Part shown: positions 7,751 to 18,000 of the stretch, piece after piece
Layout: each line of letters begins with the position of its first letter
How positions within the stretch are numbered: position 1 is the stretch's first letter
DNA from: DMER64 sp964554535
GTDB lineage: Bacteria > Bacteroidota > Bacteroidia > Bacteroidales > UBA932
Reading direction: 5' to 3'
Length of the DNA: 64,000 nucleotides
Assembly: GCA_964554535.1 (NCBI GenBank)
Contig: CAZKPB010000002.1
Coordinates: 1-64,000 of the forward strand
Notes under the pieces: generated by a model
The model's database searches: none
The model's input: only the letters and a program-made list of their open reading frames with translations
Told to the model about the DNA's origin: nothing
Program-made: the position numbers and the translations under genes

Positions 7751-7771
7751 AACTGTGAATCACGCAAACCC

Positions 7772-8464
7772 ATGAAACGGTTTCTATTTATTATGGTATA
7801 CTGGTTAAGCGGCCTGGTGCTACTGAGCCTCATCCTGTTGAGCACCAAATACAGTTTTGGCCAGGCCCTGCTGACCTCCTGCGCCCTGCTGCCGGGCACC
7901 CTGCTTGCCAAATATCTGGGAAGGGACATCAGTTTTTCCCACCGCAGGGAAGGCCTGCGCAACGCCGTCTACCTTGCCCTGGCCGTACTGCTGACCACGT
8001 GGCTGAGTATCCTTTGCATTCACTGGTACCTACTAAAGACCGACGCAGAAGACATCCTGCTCAACCCCGTCTTCATCTTGCTGATCATCTCGTTCTACGG
8101 AGGCATCAACTTCTACCTGGAGAACAAATTGTTCCACCGCCCCAAAGAGCCGGAAAAATTCATAGACTTTATTTCGGACCGGAAAAAGGTAAGACTGGAA
8201 CTGGATTCCATCATCTATATTGAGTCCAATAACAACGAGGTGTGGATTCACACCCGCCCGTCAGATGCCGCCGCTACTACCGGTTACCGCACCAAAATGA
8301 AGATCTCCCGCTGGGAAGAAATCCTTGACGACCGCTTCCAGCGCGTGCACCGCTCCTTCATCGTAAACAAAAAACACATTGGCTGCACTGGCGCCACTCA
8401 TCTGCTGATGGATGACGGAGCGGAAATAGAAATCTCCCGGAAACACCGCAGGCAATTGCCTTGA
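7772..8464 (+). CDS. Membrane-bound LytTR-type transcriptional regulator
   Basis: 230 residues from the ATG at 7772; an in-frame ATG at 7673 adds a non-conserved leader upstream of the promoter. The N-terminal half has about four transmembrane helices (about 3-22, 28-45, 62-82 and 95-113). The C-terminal half (about 130-228) is a LytTR DNA-binding domain, with DSIIYIESNNNEVWIHT and the FQRVHRSFIVNKKHI signature. It has no receiver domain, so it is a one-component membrane regulator. Such proteins occur widely in Bacteroidota and bind paired direct repeats in promoters. Target genes are not evident; the nearest downstream gene is the aminotransferase 71 bases away. Confidence 0.82.
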   Translation: MKRFLFIMVYWLSGLVLLSLILLSTKYSFGQALLTSCALLPGTLLAKYLGRDISFSHRREGLRNAVYLALAVLLTTWLSILCIHWYLLKTDAEDILLNPVFILLIISFYGGINFYLENKLFHRPKEPEKFIDFISDRKKVRLELDSIIYIESNNNEVWIHTRPSDAAATTGYRTKMKISRWEEILDDRFQRVHRSFIVNKKHIGCTGATHLLMDDGAEIEISRKHRRQLP

Positions 8465-8535
8465 AACGCGGCTGACCTTCCTTTCTTGTAACGTCGTGCC
8501 CGACGGAAGATTCTTTTTTTGCCTACCTTTACCCT

Positions 8536-9642
8536 ATGGAAGATTTTAGATTGGAACGCTATTTTGCGCGTCACGAGTTCAGTGCCCGTTACCTGTTGTC
8601 CAGTTCGGATTGCGACGGGTACCCTATGTCTTACATACTGGAGAAAGCCACGCCGCAGGAGCGGGAGTGGTGGGAGGCCTTGCGGTTGGGGTATACGGAA
8701 AGCACGGGCAGCGTGGCGTTGCGCCGGGTCATTGCCTCTTTTTACACCGGGATGGGGGAAGACAACGTGGTGGTTTCATCACCCGGGGAGTTGAATTATT
8801 CCCTGATGCAGGTGCTGTTGGGGGCCTCGGCCATGAGGGCGCATGTGGTGGCGACGTTTCCCGCTTATCAGTCGCTTTACGAGCCGGCGCGGGCTTGGGG
8901 TTGCGATTTGTCTTTCTGGGAGCCGGAGCCCGGGACGTGGACCTTTGATACGGCGGTGCTGCGCAAATTGGTTCGTCCCAATACGAAGCTGATTATCATT
9001 AATTTTCCTCACAATCCTACAGGGGCATGTCTTTCGGTGACCCAGTTGCGCGAGGTGACGGACATGGCGCGAGGCTGCGGGGCTTGGCTCTATTCGGACG
9101 AGATGTACCGGGACCTGTTGATTGACCCGGCCTGTGAAAAGGTGCCGGCCGTTTGTGACTTGTACGAGCGTGGTATCAGCCTGTGGGGAATGGCCAAATC
9201 GTTTGGGCTGGCCGGATTGCGCATCGGCTGGCTGGCTTGCCGAGACAGGGAGTTGCTGGGGCGGGTGACGGCGTTCAAGGATTACCTGTCCATTTGCAGC
9301 AGTGCCCCTTCCGAAGTGCTGGCGGCCATTGCCCTGCGCCATTCGCAGGACTTTCTGGGGCCCAATGTGGCCAAGATACGCACGCACGTGGGGCTGTTTG
9401 CCTCGGCCGTGAAAAGGCTGGCGTGTTTTGGGGAGTTTGTGGCACCAAGGGCCGGGTCGGTGGCGTTTGTGCCGTTGCAGGTGAAGGGGAGTGCCTTGGA
9501 GTTCAGTGACTCGCTGGTGGAACGGACGGGCATTATGACGGTGCCCTCGGAGCTATTTGCCTATCCCGGGAAGTACTTGCGGATTGGCTTTGGGCGGGAA
9601 AATTTTCCACAGGTGCTGGAATTGTTGGAAAAATCGTTATAA
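8536..9642 (+). CDS. PLP-dependent class I/II aminotransferase
   Basis: 368 residues, fold type I. Recognisable parts are NFPHNPTGACLS (about 156-167), the SDEMYRDL cofactor-binding Asp/Tyr region (about 189-196) and the Schiff-base lysine in WGMAKSFGLAGLRIGW (about residue 221). The C-terminal arginine region reads YLRIGFG. It belongs to the histidinol-phosphate/aspartate aminotransferase-like group. Substrate is not predictable; some relatives make non-standard amino acids. A -7-like box (TACCTTTA, 8524-8531) ends 4 bases before the ATG. The next gene starts 3 bases after its stop, so the two are probably cotranscribed. Confidence 0.88.
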   Translation: MEDFRLERYFARHEFSARYLLSSSDCDGYPMSYILEKATPQEREWWEALRLGYTESTGSVALRRVIASFYTGMGEDNVVVSSPGELNYSLMQVLLGASAMRAHVVATFPAYQSLYEPARAWGCDLSFWEPEPGTWTFDTAVLRKLVRPNTKLIIINFPHNPTGACLSVTQLREVTDMARGCGAWLYSDEMYRDLLIDPACEKVPAVCDLYERGISLWGMAKSFGLAGLRIGWLACRDRELLGRVTAFKDYLSICSSAPSEVLAAIALRHSQDFLGPNVAKIRTHVGLFASAVKRLACFGEFVAPRAGSVAFVPLQVKGSALEFSDSLVERTGIMTVPSELFAYPGKYLRIGFGRENFPQVLELLEKSL

Positions 9643-9645
9643 TAT

Positions 9646-9957
9646 ATGGAATATAAAGTAGTTACGCTTTGCGGCAGTACGCGCTTCAAGGAAGAGTTTT
9701 TTCGCGTACAGAGAGAGTTGACCCTGCAGGGGTGCATTGTCATTTCCGTGGGGCTGTTTGGACACAGCGGGGATGAGCAGGTCTGGCAGCCGGGGGTCAA
9801 GGAAATGTTGGACGATATGCACAAACGAAAAATTGATATGGCACAGGAGATTTTTGTGATTAATCCGGGAGGGTATATCGGCAGCAGTACGCGTTCCGAG
9901 ATTGACTATGCGCTTTCTCACGCGAAGACGGTGCGGTATATGGAGCCTCCCCAATAA
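9646..9957 (+). CDS. Nucleoside 2-deoxyribosyltransferase-like protein
   Basis: 103 residues. The N-terminal CGSTRFKEEF motif, the central HKRKIDMAQEIFVINPGGYIG and the final STRSEIDYALSHAKTVRYME are typical of the Rossmann-like nucleoside 2-deoxyribosyltransferase/DUF4406-type fold. The small size and intact GS/TRSEI motifs fit the minimal family members. True deoxyribosyl transfer is unproven; several members act on other nucleotide-like substrates. It lies 3 bases after the aminotransferase, suggesting a shared transcript and perhaps a shared pathway. A hairpin ends the unit at 9962-9994. Confidence 0.72.
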   Translation: MEYKVVTLCGSTRFKEEFFRVQRELTLQGCIVISVGLFGHSGDEQVWQPGVKEMLDDMHKRKIDMAQEIFVINPGGYIGSSTRSEIDYALSHAKTVRYMEPPQ

Positions 9958-9961
9958 CAAG

Positions 9962-9994
9962 AATAGGGTGGTCTCCGGAATGGACCACCCTATT
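9962..9994. terminator. Hairpin between convergent genes
   Basis: AATAGGGTGGTC (9962-9973) pairs perfectly with 9983-9994 around a 9-base loop. No strong T-run follows on either strand, so termination strength is uncertain. Its position between the stops of 9957 (plus) and 10015 (minus) suggests a bidirectional terminator. Confidence 0.55.
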
Positions 9995-10014
9995 GCTTAC
10001 CTAATTAACACTAA

Positions 10015-10842
10015 TTAATTCGCGTAGTAGGGAAGGCTGATGAAGGTATATGTATCTTCCCATCCCGGGTTTTGTTCCAGGACACCTTCGGAAAGAATTA
10101 CCTGCGAATCGGGGATTTTCCAGAAACCTCCGCCTGTAGCTTCATAGCGCTGCATAAAGTCAAAGGATCCGAAAGTATACTTGGCGGGAACACCGCGGTT
10201 GGTGATGGCTACCCCTTCCTGGTTCTCCACAATGACGGCTACATCGCCCCAACGACGCAAGTCGTTCCAGCGTAGGGCTTCAAAGCAAAGCTCGTAACGG
10301 CGTTCTTTCTTTAAAATGTCCAGAGAGTAGGCAGCGCGTGGGGCCAGTTTGGCGCGGGCGCGTACCTGGTTGATTCCGGATACGGTCTCGGTCAGTTCCG
10401 AGTGCATCAGCAGCACGTCGGCGTAGCGGATAAGGATGATGTCATTGTTCAAACCGCTCTGACGGTTGTTCTGGCCTCCGTAGAAGAAACCGAAGGTGGT
10501 TACCAGGGTGTTGCCGTCGTAGGCGCTGGCTCCCAGGTATTTCTTGGCCCACAGGCGGGTCTTTTCCACTTCTTTGGCCTTGTCACCGGGGTAATTGGGA
10601 ATTTCATCGGCCTCATTGCAGATGGAACCTCTGCGGCGGTAGTCACCGGCGTAGTCGGGGTCGTTGGCCCAGTCGTTCCAAAGGGTGGTGTTGACCGAAC
10701 CGTTGGAATATCCCTGTACGGAGAAGGGGAAGCAGGAGGCGTTGGTCTTGCGCATACCAAAGTATTCGACAATACGGTTAAGTAGCCCGCGTTGGCAAAC
10801 TTGATGGCAAAGATGGTTTCTTTGCTGTTGTCGCCTTCCCAA
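10015..10842 (-). pseudogene. SusD-like protein, C-terminal part after frameshift
   Basis: The meaningful part runs from about 10780 down to the stop at 10015. It reads NRIVEYFGMRK at the junction and continues with the conserved SusD C-terminal region: IRYADVLLMHSEL, a KKERRYELCFEALRWNDLRRWGD helix and the closing segment WKIPDSQVILSEGVLEQNPGW. It is the direct continuation of the SusD fragment at 10500-11714 in another frame. Residues upstream of NRIVEY in this frame (about 23) are out-of-frame noise. Adding one base at about 10780-10781 (the A pair that may have been AAA, i.e. TTT on the coding strand) restores one open gene, 10015-11705. Confidence 0.85.
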
Positions 10843-11714
10843 ACCAGACCGTTGTCAATGTCGTATTGGTAGTCGGCGCCGGTGTAGGTATTGGAGTAGG
10901 GCCACAGGTTACGCTGGTCGCTTACCAGAGAGTGGCCGCTGTTGCGGATGCAGTCATCCAGGTAGCCGATGACGTCCTGTTTGCTCACCGAACCGCCTCC
11001 CGCAATGGGCAGGGTGGTCTGTTTGTAGAAACCGGTGTAGAACATCCAGGTGCGGGCCATCAGGGCTTCTGCCGCCCATTTGGAGGCGTGGCCGGGACCA
11101 TATTCGGGATAAGGCGTGGCAGGGAACAGTTTTATGGCCTGGTCCAGGTCATAGCCAATCTGTGCGTAGATTTCTTCACCAGAGGCCTTGGGCAGGTTTT
11201 CGGGGGCGGTGGACAGCACCAGAGGTACTTGGCCAAAAAGTTGTACAAGGCCTATGTAGTAGTAGGCACGCAGGAAATGGGCCTCGGCCAGCAGGCGGTT
11301 CTTGACGGCCTGATTGCTCCATGACTTTACATTGTCCATGGTGGCAATGGCGTTGTTGGCACGGAAGATCCCGGCGTAACTGTCTTTCCACATGGGTTCA
11401 AACCAGCTGATGCCGGCGTTCATAAGACGGTCCATGGATTGTGGCCCCTTGTTGCTGGTACTGCCGGCTCCAAAACGGTCGTCACCGGCCATTTCATAAA
11501 CAAAGAAGGGAACGCTTTCCGGGTCGGGAATCATGTCGTTGATACTGGCATAGATACCGGTAACCATCTGTTCCGCGTCGTCTTGCGAGGCGGGGAAGTT
11601 GGATGTGTTTTTCTTGGTGTAGCTTTCTGTGTCAAGGAATTCTTCACATCCTGCAAAGGCAAAGAGGCAAATGCCCGTTAAAAGTATTGTGGTTAGTCTT
11701 TTCATAATAGTCAT
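10500..11714 (-). pseudogene. SusD-like outer-membrane lipoprotein, N-terminal part (frameshifted)
   Basis: SusD/RagB-family glycan-binding lipoprotein. The signal peptide ends in a lipobox (FAGCEEFLDTES, Cys about residue 20 from the likely start). The conserved AEAHFLRAYYYIGLVQLFGQVPLV and the TPR-like helices follow. SusD homology stops at about 10780, at KFANAGY; after that this frame is a meaningless Pro/Thr-rich tail to 10500. The better start is the ATG at 11705: a strong ribosome-binding sequence AAGGAGG (11716-11722) lies 10 bases before it, but only 1 base before the ATG at 11714. SusC is 9 bases upstream. Whether the shift is real or a homopolymer sequencing error cannot be decided here. 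Confidence 0.88.
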
Positions 11715-11715
11715 T

Positions 11716-11722
11716 CCTCCTT
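11716..11722 (-). promoter_or_regulatory. Shine-Dalgarno sequence AAGGAGG for susD
   Basis: AAGGAGG on the minus strand sits in the 9-base gap between the SusC stop and SusD. The spacer is 10 bases to the ATG at 11705 and 1 base to the ATG at 11714, so it favours 11705. A full SD is noteworthy because Bacteroidota rarely depend on it. Confidence 0.55.
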
Positions 11723-11723
11723 G

Positions 11724-14700
11724 TTAAAATTTAAGATTAACACCTAACATAAACGTCCGTGAGCTGGGGTAGTAACCGCAATCAATACCCGATGCCCAGC
11801 TGTAGCCGGCGTTGTAGCCCACTTCGGGGTCCATCCCGGGGTACTGTGAAATGGTAAACAGGTTCTGGGCCGTTACGTATACACGCAGTTGGGACAGCTT
11901 GAGGTTGCGGAAGCCTTTCTTGAAGTCGTAACCCAGAGTTACGTTGGAAATCTTCACAAAGTCGGCGTCTTCCAGGTAGATGTCGGAAATATCAATGAAG
12001 TTGACATTCTTGCCGTACGAGAATTTGGGGTACTTGTTGGTGGAGCCTTCTCCGTTCCAGTATTTGGTCAAATCTTCTACGACGTAGTTGTCGTTGGGGG
12101 TGTCAGAGTAGGAGCGGTAGCATTTGATAACCTGCATGCCAAACGATCCGTAGGCGGTCATTGAGAAATCAAAGCCTTTGTAGGCCAGGTTCAGGCTGAA
12201 ACTGCCGGTAAAGTCGGGGTGGGGGTTACCTATCATAGTCTTGTCGTCCGCATCAATCTTGCCGTTGCCGTCGGTGTCCTGGAAAATAAGGTCACCGGGC
12301 TGGGGATTGGTTTGGCGGGTCACGTGGCCGTCGGCAAGCCATTTGTCAATCTGGTTCTGGTTCTGGAATACGCCCAGGGTCTTGTAACCCCAGAAGTAGC
12401 CCATGGGTTTGCCCACTTCCACGCGGAAACATTCGGTGGTGTTTTCCGCAATAACCTGCTGAGGACCGTGGATAATACCTTCTTCATTGGCCAGACGCAG
12501 GACTTCATTTTTATTGTGGGACATATTGAGGTTGAAACCGTAGGAAAAATCGTTTCCTACACGGTCGTTCCAGTTGAATGCCAGTTCTACACCCTTGTTT
12601 ACCACGTCGCCGCCGTTGATATAGGGAGCGCCGGTTCCGTAGGACAAAAGTGTGGGAGCCACAACCAGCCAGTCTTTTGTGGATTTGTTGTACCAGTCAA
12701 AGTTGACGCCCAAACGCGAGCGGAAGAAGCGGGCATCAAAACCAAGGTCAATCTGTTCTGAGGTTTCCCAGGTCACGTTTTGGTTGGGAAGGATGTCGGG
12801 ATAGGCACCGGTGGAAGGATTTGCCTTGTCATTGTAATAATAGGCATTGGTGTTGAAGGCAATGGTGGCCAGGTATTGGAAATTGGAGATGTTGCAGTTA
12901 CCGTTCTGTCCCCAACTGCCGCGCAGTTTGAAGAAACTGAGCCAGTTTTTGCTCCAGTCCATAAAAGGTTCACTGCTGATGACCCAACCGGCAGATACCG
13001 AGGGGAAATAGCCCCAGCGGTGACCGCGGGCGAAGTTGGACGAGCCGTCGGCGCGCATTACCAGAGAGGCCATATACTTTTCTTTGTAGTTGTAATTCAG
13101 ACGTCCAAAGAAGGAGGCCAGTGCACCGGCTCCTTCGGGAGAGCCCGACATACTGGAGTTTGTGGTGTCAAGCCCCTGGGTGTTGCTGATGTAGGCGTGG
13201 TCAAATGAGCCCGGGAACAGGGAGTAGGAATTCTTGGCCGAGAGGCTTTCTCCGTAACCCCATTTTTCTACGGATTGACCGGCCAGGAAATCAATGGAAT
13301 GTTCTCCAAAACGTTGGGAGAAATTCAAGGTGTTTTCCCAGGTCCACTGAGAACTCCAGGATTGGCTCTGGTTCACGTCGTCGGTCTCGTTGGATGATTT
13401 GGCGGAAAGTTCATACACAGGCGTGTAGGACCGGCTGGAAGCCAAATTTAGATTGTAACCTACGCTGCTGCGGAATTTAACCGACTTGACGGGAGTAATT
13501 TCCAGGTAAGCGTTGGCCTGCAGGCGACGGGTAATGGAATTGCGGTATTTGCGGGTGTAATCCAGTTGGGCCAGAGGGTTGGCCAGGGCCTGGTCAAAAT
13601 CCCATCCTTCAGCCAGCATATCCTTATATATATAGTAGTCTCCGTCATTGTTGTATGCAGGCAACAGAGGAGTCATCTTCAACAGGTTGCGGACATTGTT
13701 GCTGTACATGCTGCCAATGTTCACACCGGATTTTGTGTAGTGGGAATACACTATGTTTTCTCCAAAGCGGATGATGTCCCGGCCGTTTTTCTTCCACAGC
13801 GAGTGGTCCGAGTTCATACGGACAGTGTAACGGTCGTAATGGGGTGTTGCGGGGGTACCAATGGTACCGTCCTGCATAAGGTAGGAAGCTCCCATAGAAA
13901 AACGCGACTGGTTATTACCGCCCATCAGGTTTATGGAGTGGTTGGTAATGGGCGCATTTGCCGTCATACCTTCTTTTAGCCAGTTGGTACCTTTCCAGCT
14001 GCCGTTCTTGATGGAGGCCAGCATGGTGGCGGGAAGTTCCTGTTCCCAGTTGTAGAGCAGGCCTCCGGAAGGATCCTGTTCCAACAGGGCTTTGTTGATC
14101 AATTCCATATACTGGGTGGCATTGGCCGGTTCCACACCGTTGGTGATGGCGTTCTGTACTCCGTAATACCCGTCGTAACTGACTTGCAGGCGCCCTTCTT
14201 TCCCCTGTCTGGTGGTTACCAGTACTACCCCGTTGGCGGCGCGGGCTCCGTAGATGGCCGCCGAGGCGGCGTCCTTTAATACGTCAATGGATTCAATATC
14301 ACTGGGATTCAGGGAATTTAAAGAACCTCCGGCTACACCGTCCACGACATACAGCGGCGAGTTGCTGCCGGTGGTACCCAAACCGCGGATATTGATGTTG
14401 TAATTTTCACCAACCTGACCGGAGCTCTGGGTGATGTATACCCCGGGGGTTTGGCTTTGCAGGGCGCCCAATACGCTTACAGTATTGAGTTTGGTGATGT
14501 CTTCCCCTTTGACCTGAACCGTAGAACCCGTAATCAGTTTTTTCTGCTGCACGCCGTAGCCCATAACTACCAGCTCGTCCAACCAGAGATTGTCTTCTTT
14601 AAGAGTGATGTTGTATTCAAATACATTGGCGCGTAATTGAACCACTTGCGTAGTGAAGCCCATATATGAGGCTTCCAGTGAGGCATTTTCCGGAACGTTG

Positions 14701-14897
14701 AGGGTGTAGGCCCCGTTCTCGTCCGTGATGGATCCGTTGGTTGTGCCCTGTTGCATTATAGTAACCCCAATCAAGGGTTCCCCTGTCACAGAAGACACAA
14801 CTCCTTTGATTTTGACGGATGCCTGTGCGTAGGCCTGTGTGGATCCCACGGCCAGCAGCAGACAAGCAAAGAGAAGTTTGATAGTTTTACCTTCCAT
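11724..14897 (-). CDS. SusC/RagA-type TonB-linked outer-membrane transporter
   Basis: 1057 residues, typical for SusC. The order is: signal peptide (about 1-25, QAYAQA), carboxypeptidase-D-like domain (about 28-110), a TonB-box-like DELVVMGYGVQQKK (about 108-121), plug (about 120-235 with IRGLGTTGSNSPLYVVDGV and AAIYGARAANGVVLVTT), and a 22-strand-type barrel ending SSRTFMLGVNLKF. Together with SusD it would import an oligomer across the outer membrane. The gene is intact. It is divergent from the HTCS sensor, whose usual role is to activate such a pair, with 183 bases between the two starts; I see no other gene or RNA in that interval. Confidence 0.95.
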   Translation of the reverse strand: MEGKTIKLLFACLLLAVGSTQAYAQASVKIKGVVSSVTGEPLIGVTIMQQGTTNGSITDENGAYTLNVPENASLEASYMGFTTQVVQLRANVFEYNITLKEDNLWLDELVVMGYGVQQKKLITGSTVQVKGEDITKLNTVSVLGALQSQTPGVYITQSSGQVGENYNINIRGLGTTGSNSPLYVVDGVAGGSLNSLNPSDIESIDVLKDAASAAIYGARAANGVVLVTTRQGKEGRLQVSYDGYYGVQNAITNGVEPANATQYMELINKALLEQDPSGGLLYNWEQELPATMLASIKNGSWKGTNWLKEGMTANAPITNHSINLMGGNNQSRFSMGASYLMQDGTIGTPATPHYDRYTVRMNSDHSLWKKNGRDIIRFGENIVYSHYTKSGVNIGSMYSNNVRNLLKMTPLLPAYNNDGDYYIYKDMLAEGWDFDQALANPLAQLDYTRKYRNSITRRLQANAYLEITPVKSVKFRSSVGYNLNLASSRSYTPVYELSAKSSNETDDVNQSQSWSSQWTWENTLNFSQRFGEHSIDFLAGQSVEKWGYGESLSAKNSYSLFPGSFDHAYISNTQGLDTTNSSMSGSPEGAGALASFFGRLNYNYKEKYMASLVMRADGSSNFARGHRWGYFPSVSAGWVISSEPFMDWSKNWLSFFKLRGSWGQNGNCNISNFQYLATIAFNTNAYYYNDKANPSTGAYPDILPNQNVTWETSEQIDLGFDARFFRSRLGVNFDWYNKSTKDWLVVAPTLLSYGTGAPYINGGDVVNKGVELAFNWNDRVGNDFSYGFNLNMSHNKNEVLRLANEEGIIHGPQQVIAENTTECFRVEVGKPMGYFWGYKTLGVFQNQNQIDKWLADGHVTRQTNPQPGDLIFQDTDGNGKIDADDKTMIGNPHPDFTGSFSLNLAYKGFDFSMTAYGSFGMQVIKCYRSYSDTPNDNYVVEDLTKYWNGEGSTNKYPKFSYGKNVNFIDISDIYLEDADFVKISNVTLGYDFKKGFRNLKLSQLRVYVTAQNLFTISQYPGMDPEVGYNAGYSWASGIDCGYYPSSRTFMLGVNLKF

Positions 14898-15054
14898 AGT
14901 TTTAGTTTTGGTTATAACGCGAAATAATACAATATAAATGTTAACGAATGCAAGGATATTTGATAAAAATGAAAGAATATTGTAAAAAGTCGTTTTTCCA
15001 ATATTGTTGCATTATTATGCAGAATCGTAGGATTAGCCATTACCTTATTTGTAG

Positions 15055-15062
15055 TAATTTTG
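15055..15062 (+). promoter_or_regulatory. -7 box (TAATTTTG) of the HTCS sensor gene
   Basis: Perfect TAnnTTTG match 18 bases before the ATG at 15081. It favours 15081 over the upstream in-frame start at 15060, which overlaps the box. Confidence 0.5.
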
Positions 15063-15080
15063 CTAAAGAGAAAAACGGCT

Positions 15081-18000
15081 ATGAAAAATTCGCTTCTTGT
15101 GGTATTGTGCTTCCTTCTGCTGCTTCTGACCGTGGTACAGGGCAGGGCCCAGACATCCAATACCGGGTCCGGTGTCAACGAGTCCCTGTCCAACAATTCG
15201 GTCTGGGTCATGATGCAGGACAGCCGCGGGGTGATGTGGATTGGGACCAAAGAAGGGCTGAATGCCTATAACGGTTATTACAATACCATATATAAAAACG
15301 ACCCGGCCGATTCCTTGTCGTTGCGCAACAGTTTTATCCGTTCCATCCTGGAGGTGGTTCCGGGAAAGGAAATCTGGGTGGGTACCGGAGAAGGCATCTC
15401 CATTTACCATATGGAAACGGATCGGTTTACCCGTTTTTCCGCCACTACCGAGGAGGGTCTCACTCCCGAGGCACCGGTAAATTCCATGGTCAGGCAGGGG
15501 GACAAAATCTGGATATCCGAGGTGGATGTGGGCATCTACTGCTACGATATGCAAACCCGGCAGATGGAGTTTTATTCCCGGACCAGTTTTCCGTGGTCTC
15601 TGTGTATTGACTCTTACGGTACCCTTTGGACGGCGGCATTTAGTGCGGGGGTGTATCGGTTTATCCCGGCAAAGAATGATTTTGAATATATTGCCTTTCC
15701 GGAAGGCCCCGGTATGGACGATGCGCAGGAAACGCGCTCTTTTTTTGAAGACCTTTCCAACGATTGCCTTTGGGTGGGGACTCTGTCAAGCGGCTTGATG
15801 TGTTACGACTATAAAACGGGCCGGTGGCGTGCTTTTCAGACAGAGGCATCTCAGGAATTGTTGCACGGCATATATGCCATTGTGCGCTATTCCTCCAGTG
15901 AACTGGCGGTGGGAACGGAACAGGGTCTGTATTTATTCAATACGGTTACCCAGAAATTTCGCCTGCTGGCGTCTCTGCAATCCATTTTTTCTCTTGTACA
16001 GGATAAGGAGGGGGGAATATGGGTAGGCACCTATTATGACGGGGTGCATTACCTGCGTCCCGGTTTTGAGGCGGTAAGCCAGCATACGGTTCCACCGCAG
16101 ACCGGCAGGGTGATATCCAGCATTCTCAGTGCCAGTGATAAGGATTATCTGTGGATTGGGGCGCGTGACGATTGGGGCGGTTTCTGCTCATACAACAAAA
16201 CCACGGGAGAATATACGGACTACTCGGATGTAGTACCTTACCGGAACGTCCGCGAGTTGGCGTCGTTTGACGACCAGTTGTGGATTGGTTATTATGCGGA
16301 CGGTCTGGTGCGCCTGAATACTCTTACGGGGTCGGTAAAGCACTATACGCACCGGACGGACGATACCACTTCTCTGTCACACAATGCGGTGTACACTATC
16401 TATAAAACCACTAGGGACGTTATATATATAGGCACTATTCTGGGACTGGATATTTTTGATCCGGTCACGGAACGTTTTACTCGGGTTTCGGAGATAGGAA
16501 ATACGCGTATACACAGTATAGTGGAGGATTACCTGGGACTGGTATGGGTAGCTACCTATCAGGAAGGGTTGTATTGTTACAACCCGGCTACCGGGGAGTG
16601 GCGTTCTTTCCGCCATTCCCACAACGAGGGTGCCTTGCCGTCTGACTGTCTGATCAGCCTGCACACAGACAAGCAACACCGTTTGTTCATAGGCACGGAG
16701 GGTGCGGGGTTGTGCCAGTATAATTACGAGTCGTCGTGTTTTGATCAGGTGGTGTCGTACGAAGGGCTGTCCAACGGCATTATCTGCGGCATATTGTCGG
16801 ACCACAAGGGCAATCTGTGGATTAGCCAGAGCCGTTCCATAAGTTATGTGGATATGGCCACCAAACAGGTATATGTATTGGACGAGAGTGTGGGGATGGA
16901 AGGGTATTATTACTGTTACAACGGCATTTATGAAGATGCCGACGGGGTATTGTATTTTGGCCATGCCAACGGTTTTATGACGGTTAATCCGGACCAACTA
17001 CACTATAACACACTGCCTCCCACGGTGATGATTACCGGAGTGCACAATGGGCAGAATGACGTCAGGTATGCCACGTCGGGGCCCATTGTGGTGGCTCCTC
17101 GTACTCCGTCCATCCGGTTTGATTTTGTGGCATTGAGTTATTCGTTTCCCACCCGAAACAGCTATACCTATTATTTGGAAGGATATGAAGATCCCTGGAG
17201 TCATTCCGGGACGGAGCCCTTTGCGTCATATATCAACCTGCCTCCGGGCAGTTATGTGTTTTACGTCAAGGGGGCCAACAGTGACGGGGTGTGGAATGAG
17301 ACCCCGCTGAGTGTCCCCTTCCGGGTGAAAGCCATATTGTGGCGCAGGCCTTATATGATAGTATTTTATGTGTTGTTGTTGGTCGGAGCCTTCAGTATGG
17401 CGGTGAAACTGCCCCGCCGCACGCAAAAACGCAGGATGGAAAGCGAGATGCTCCATTATCAGATGGAAAAAGACAAGGAATTGTACAGCCGACAGGTACA
17501 ATTCTTTACCAACATCATTCACGAAATCCGTACCCCGCTGAGCCTTATCAAAGCCCCGCTTGAAAGTATCATCAACGCATTGCCTCCTACCGAGTCTCGC
17601 GAAAATTACGATATTATGGAACGCAACGTCGAGCGGTTGCACTCGCTGGCGGACCAGATTCTGGATTATCGCAAAATAGAGCAGAATGTATACGTAAGCA
17701 ATATAAAACCGTATAATCTGGCACCCATCATCCAAAGTGTGGCTTTCCGGTACAAATCTTCCTGCCGCCTGCGCAACATAACGCTTACGGTAAGCCTCTC
17801 CGATGATCCCGTAATTTGTATGGTAGACTCCGAAGCGCTGACCAAGATATTGAGCAACCTTCTGAGTAATGCCCTCAAATATGCCAAATCCGCTATCACA
17901 ATAAGCATGATAAAAGGGCCCAAAGGAGGCGTGGTCAAAGTGTTTGATGACGGGGCGGCTATTCCTGTCGCCAATATTGATAAAATCTTTATGCCTTTTT

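Noticed and set aside
7673..7771. Upstream in-frame start of the LytTR regulator
   Set aside because: The added 33 residues precede a consensus -7 box and show no transmembrane or family pattern; 7772 is preferred.
10500..10780. Pro/Thr/Arg-rich tail of the first SusD frame as a real domain
   Set aside because: It is the shadow of the SusD C-terminal coding frame after a one-base deletion; SusD homology continues in the other frame.
10770..10790. Programmed frameshift in susD
   Set aside because: No slippery heptamer or clear downstream structure is seen, and SusD proteins are not known to need one; a deletion or sequencing error is simpler.
14898..15080. A small gene or RNA in the susC-HTCS interval
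   Set aside because: The 183 bases are AT-rich with promoter-like boxes only; no conserved reading frame or RNA fold was seen.
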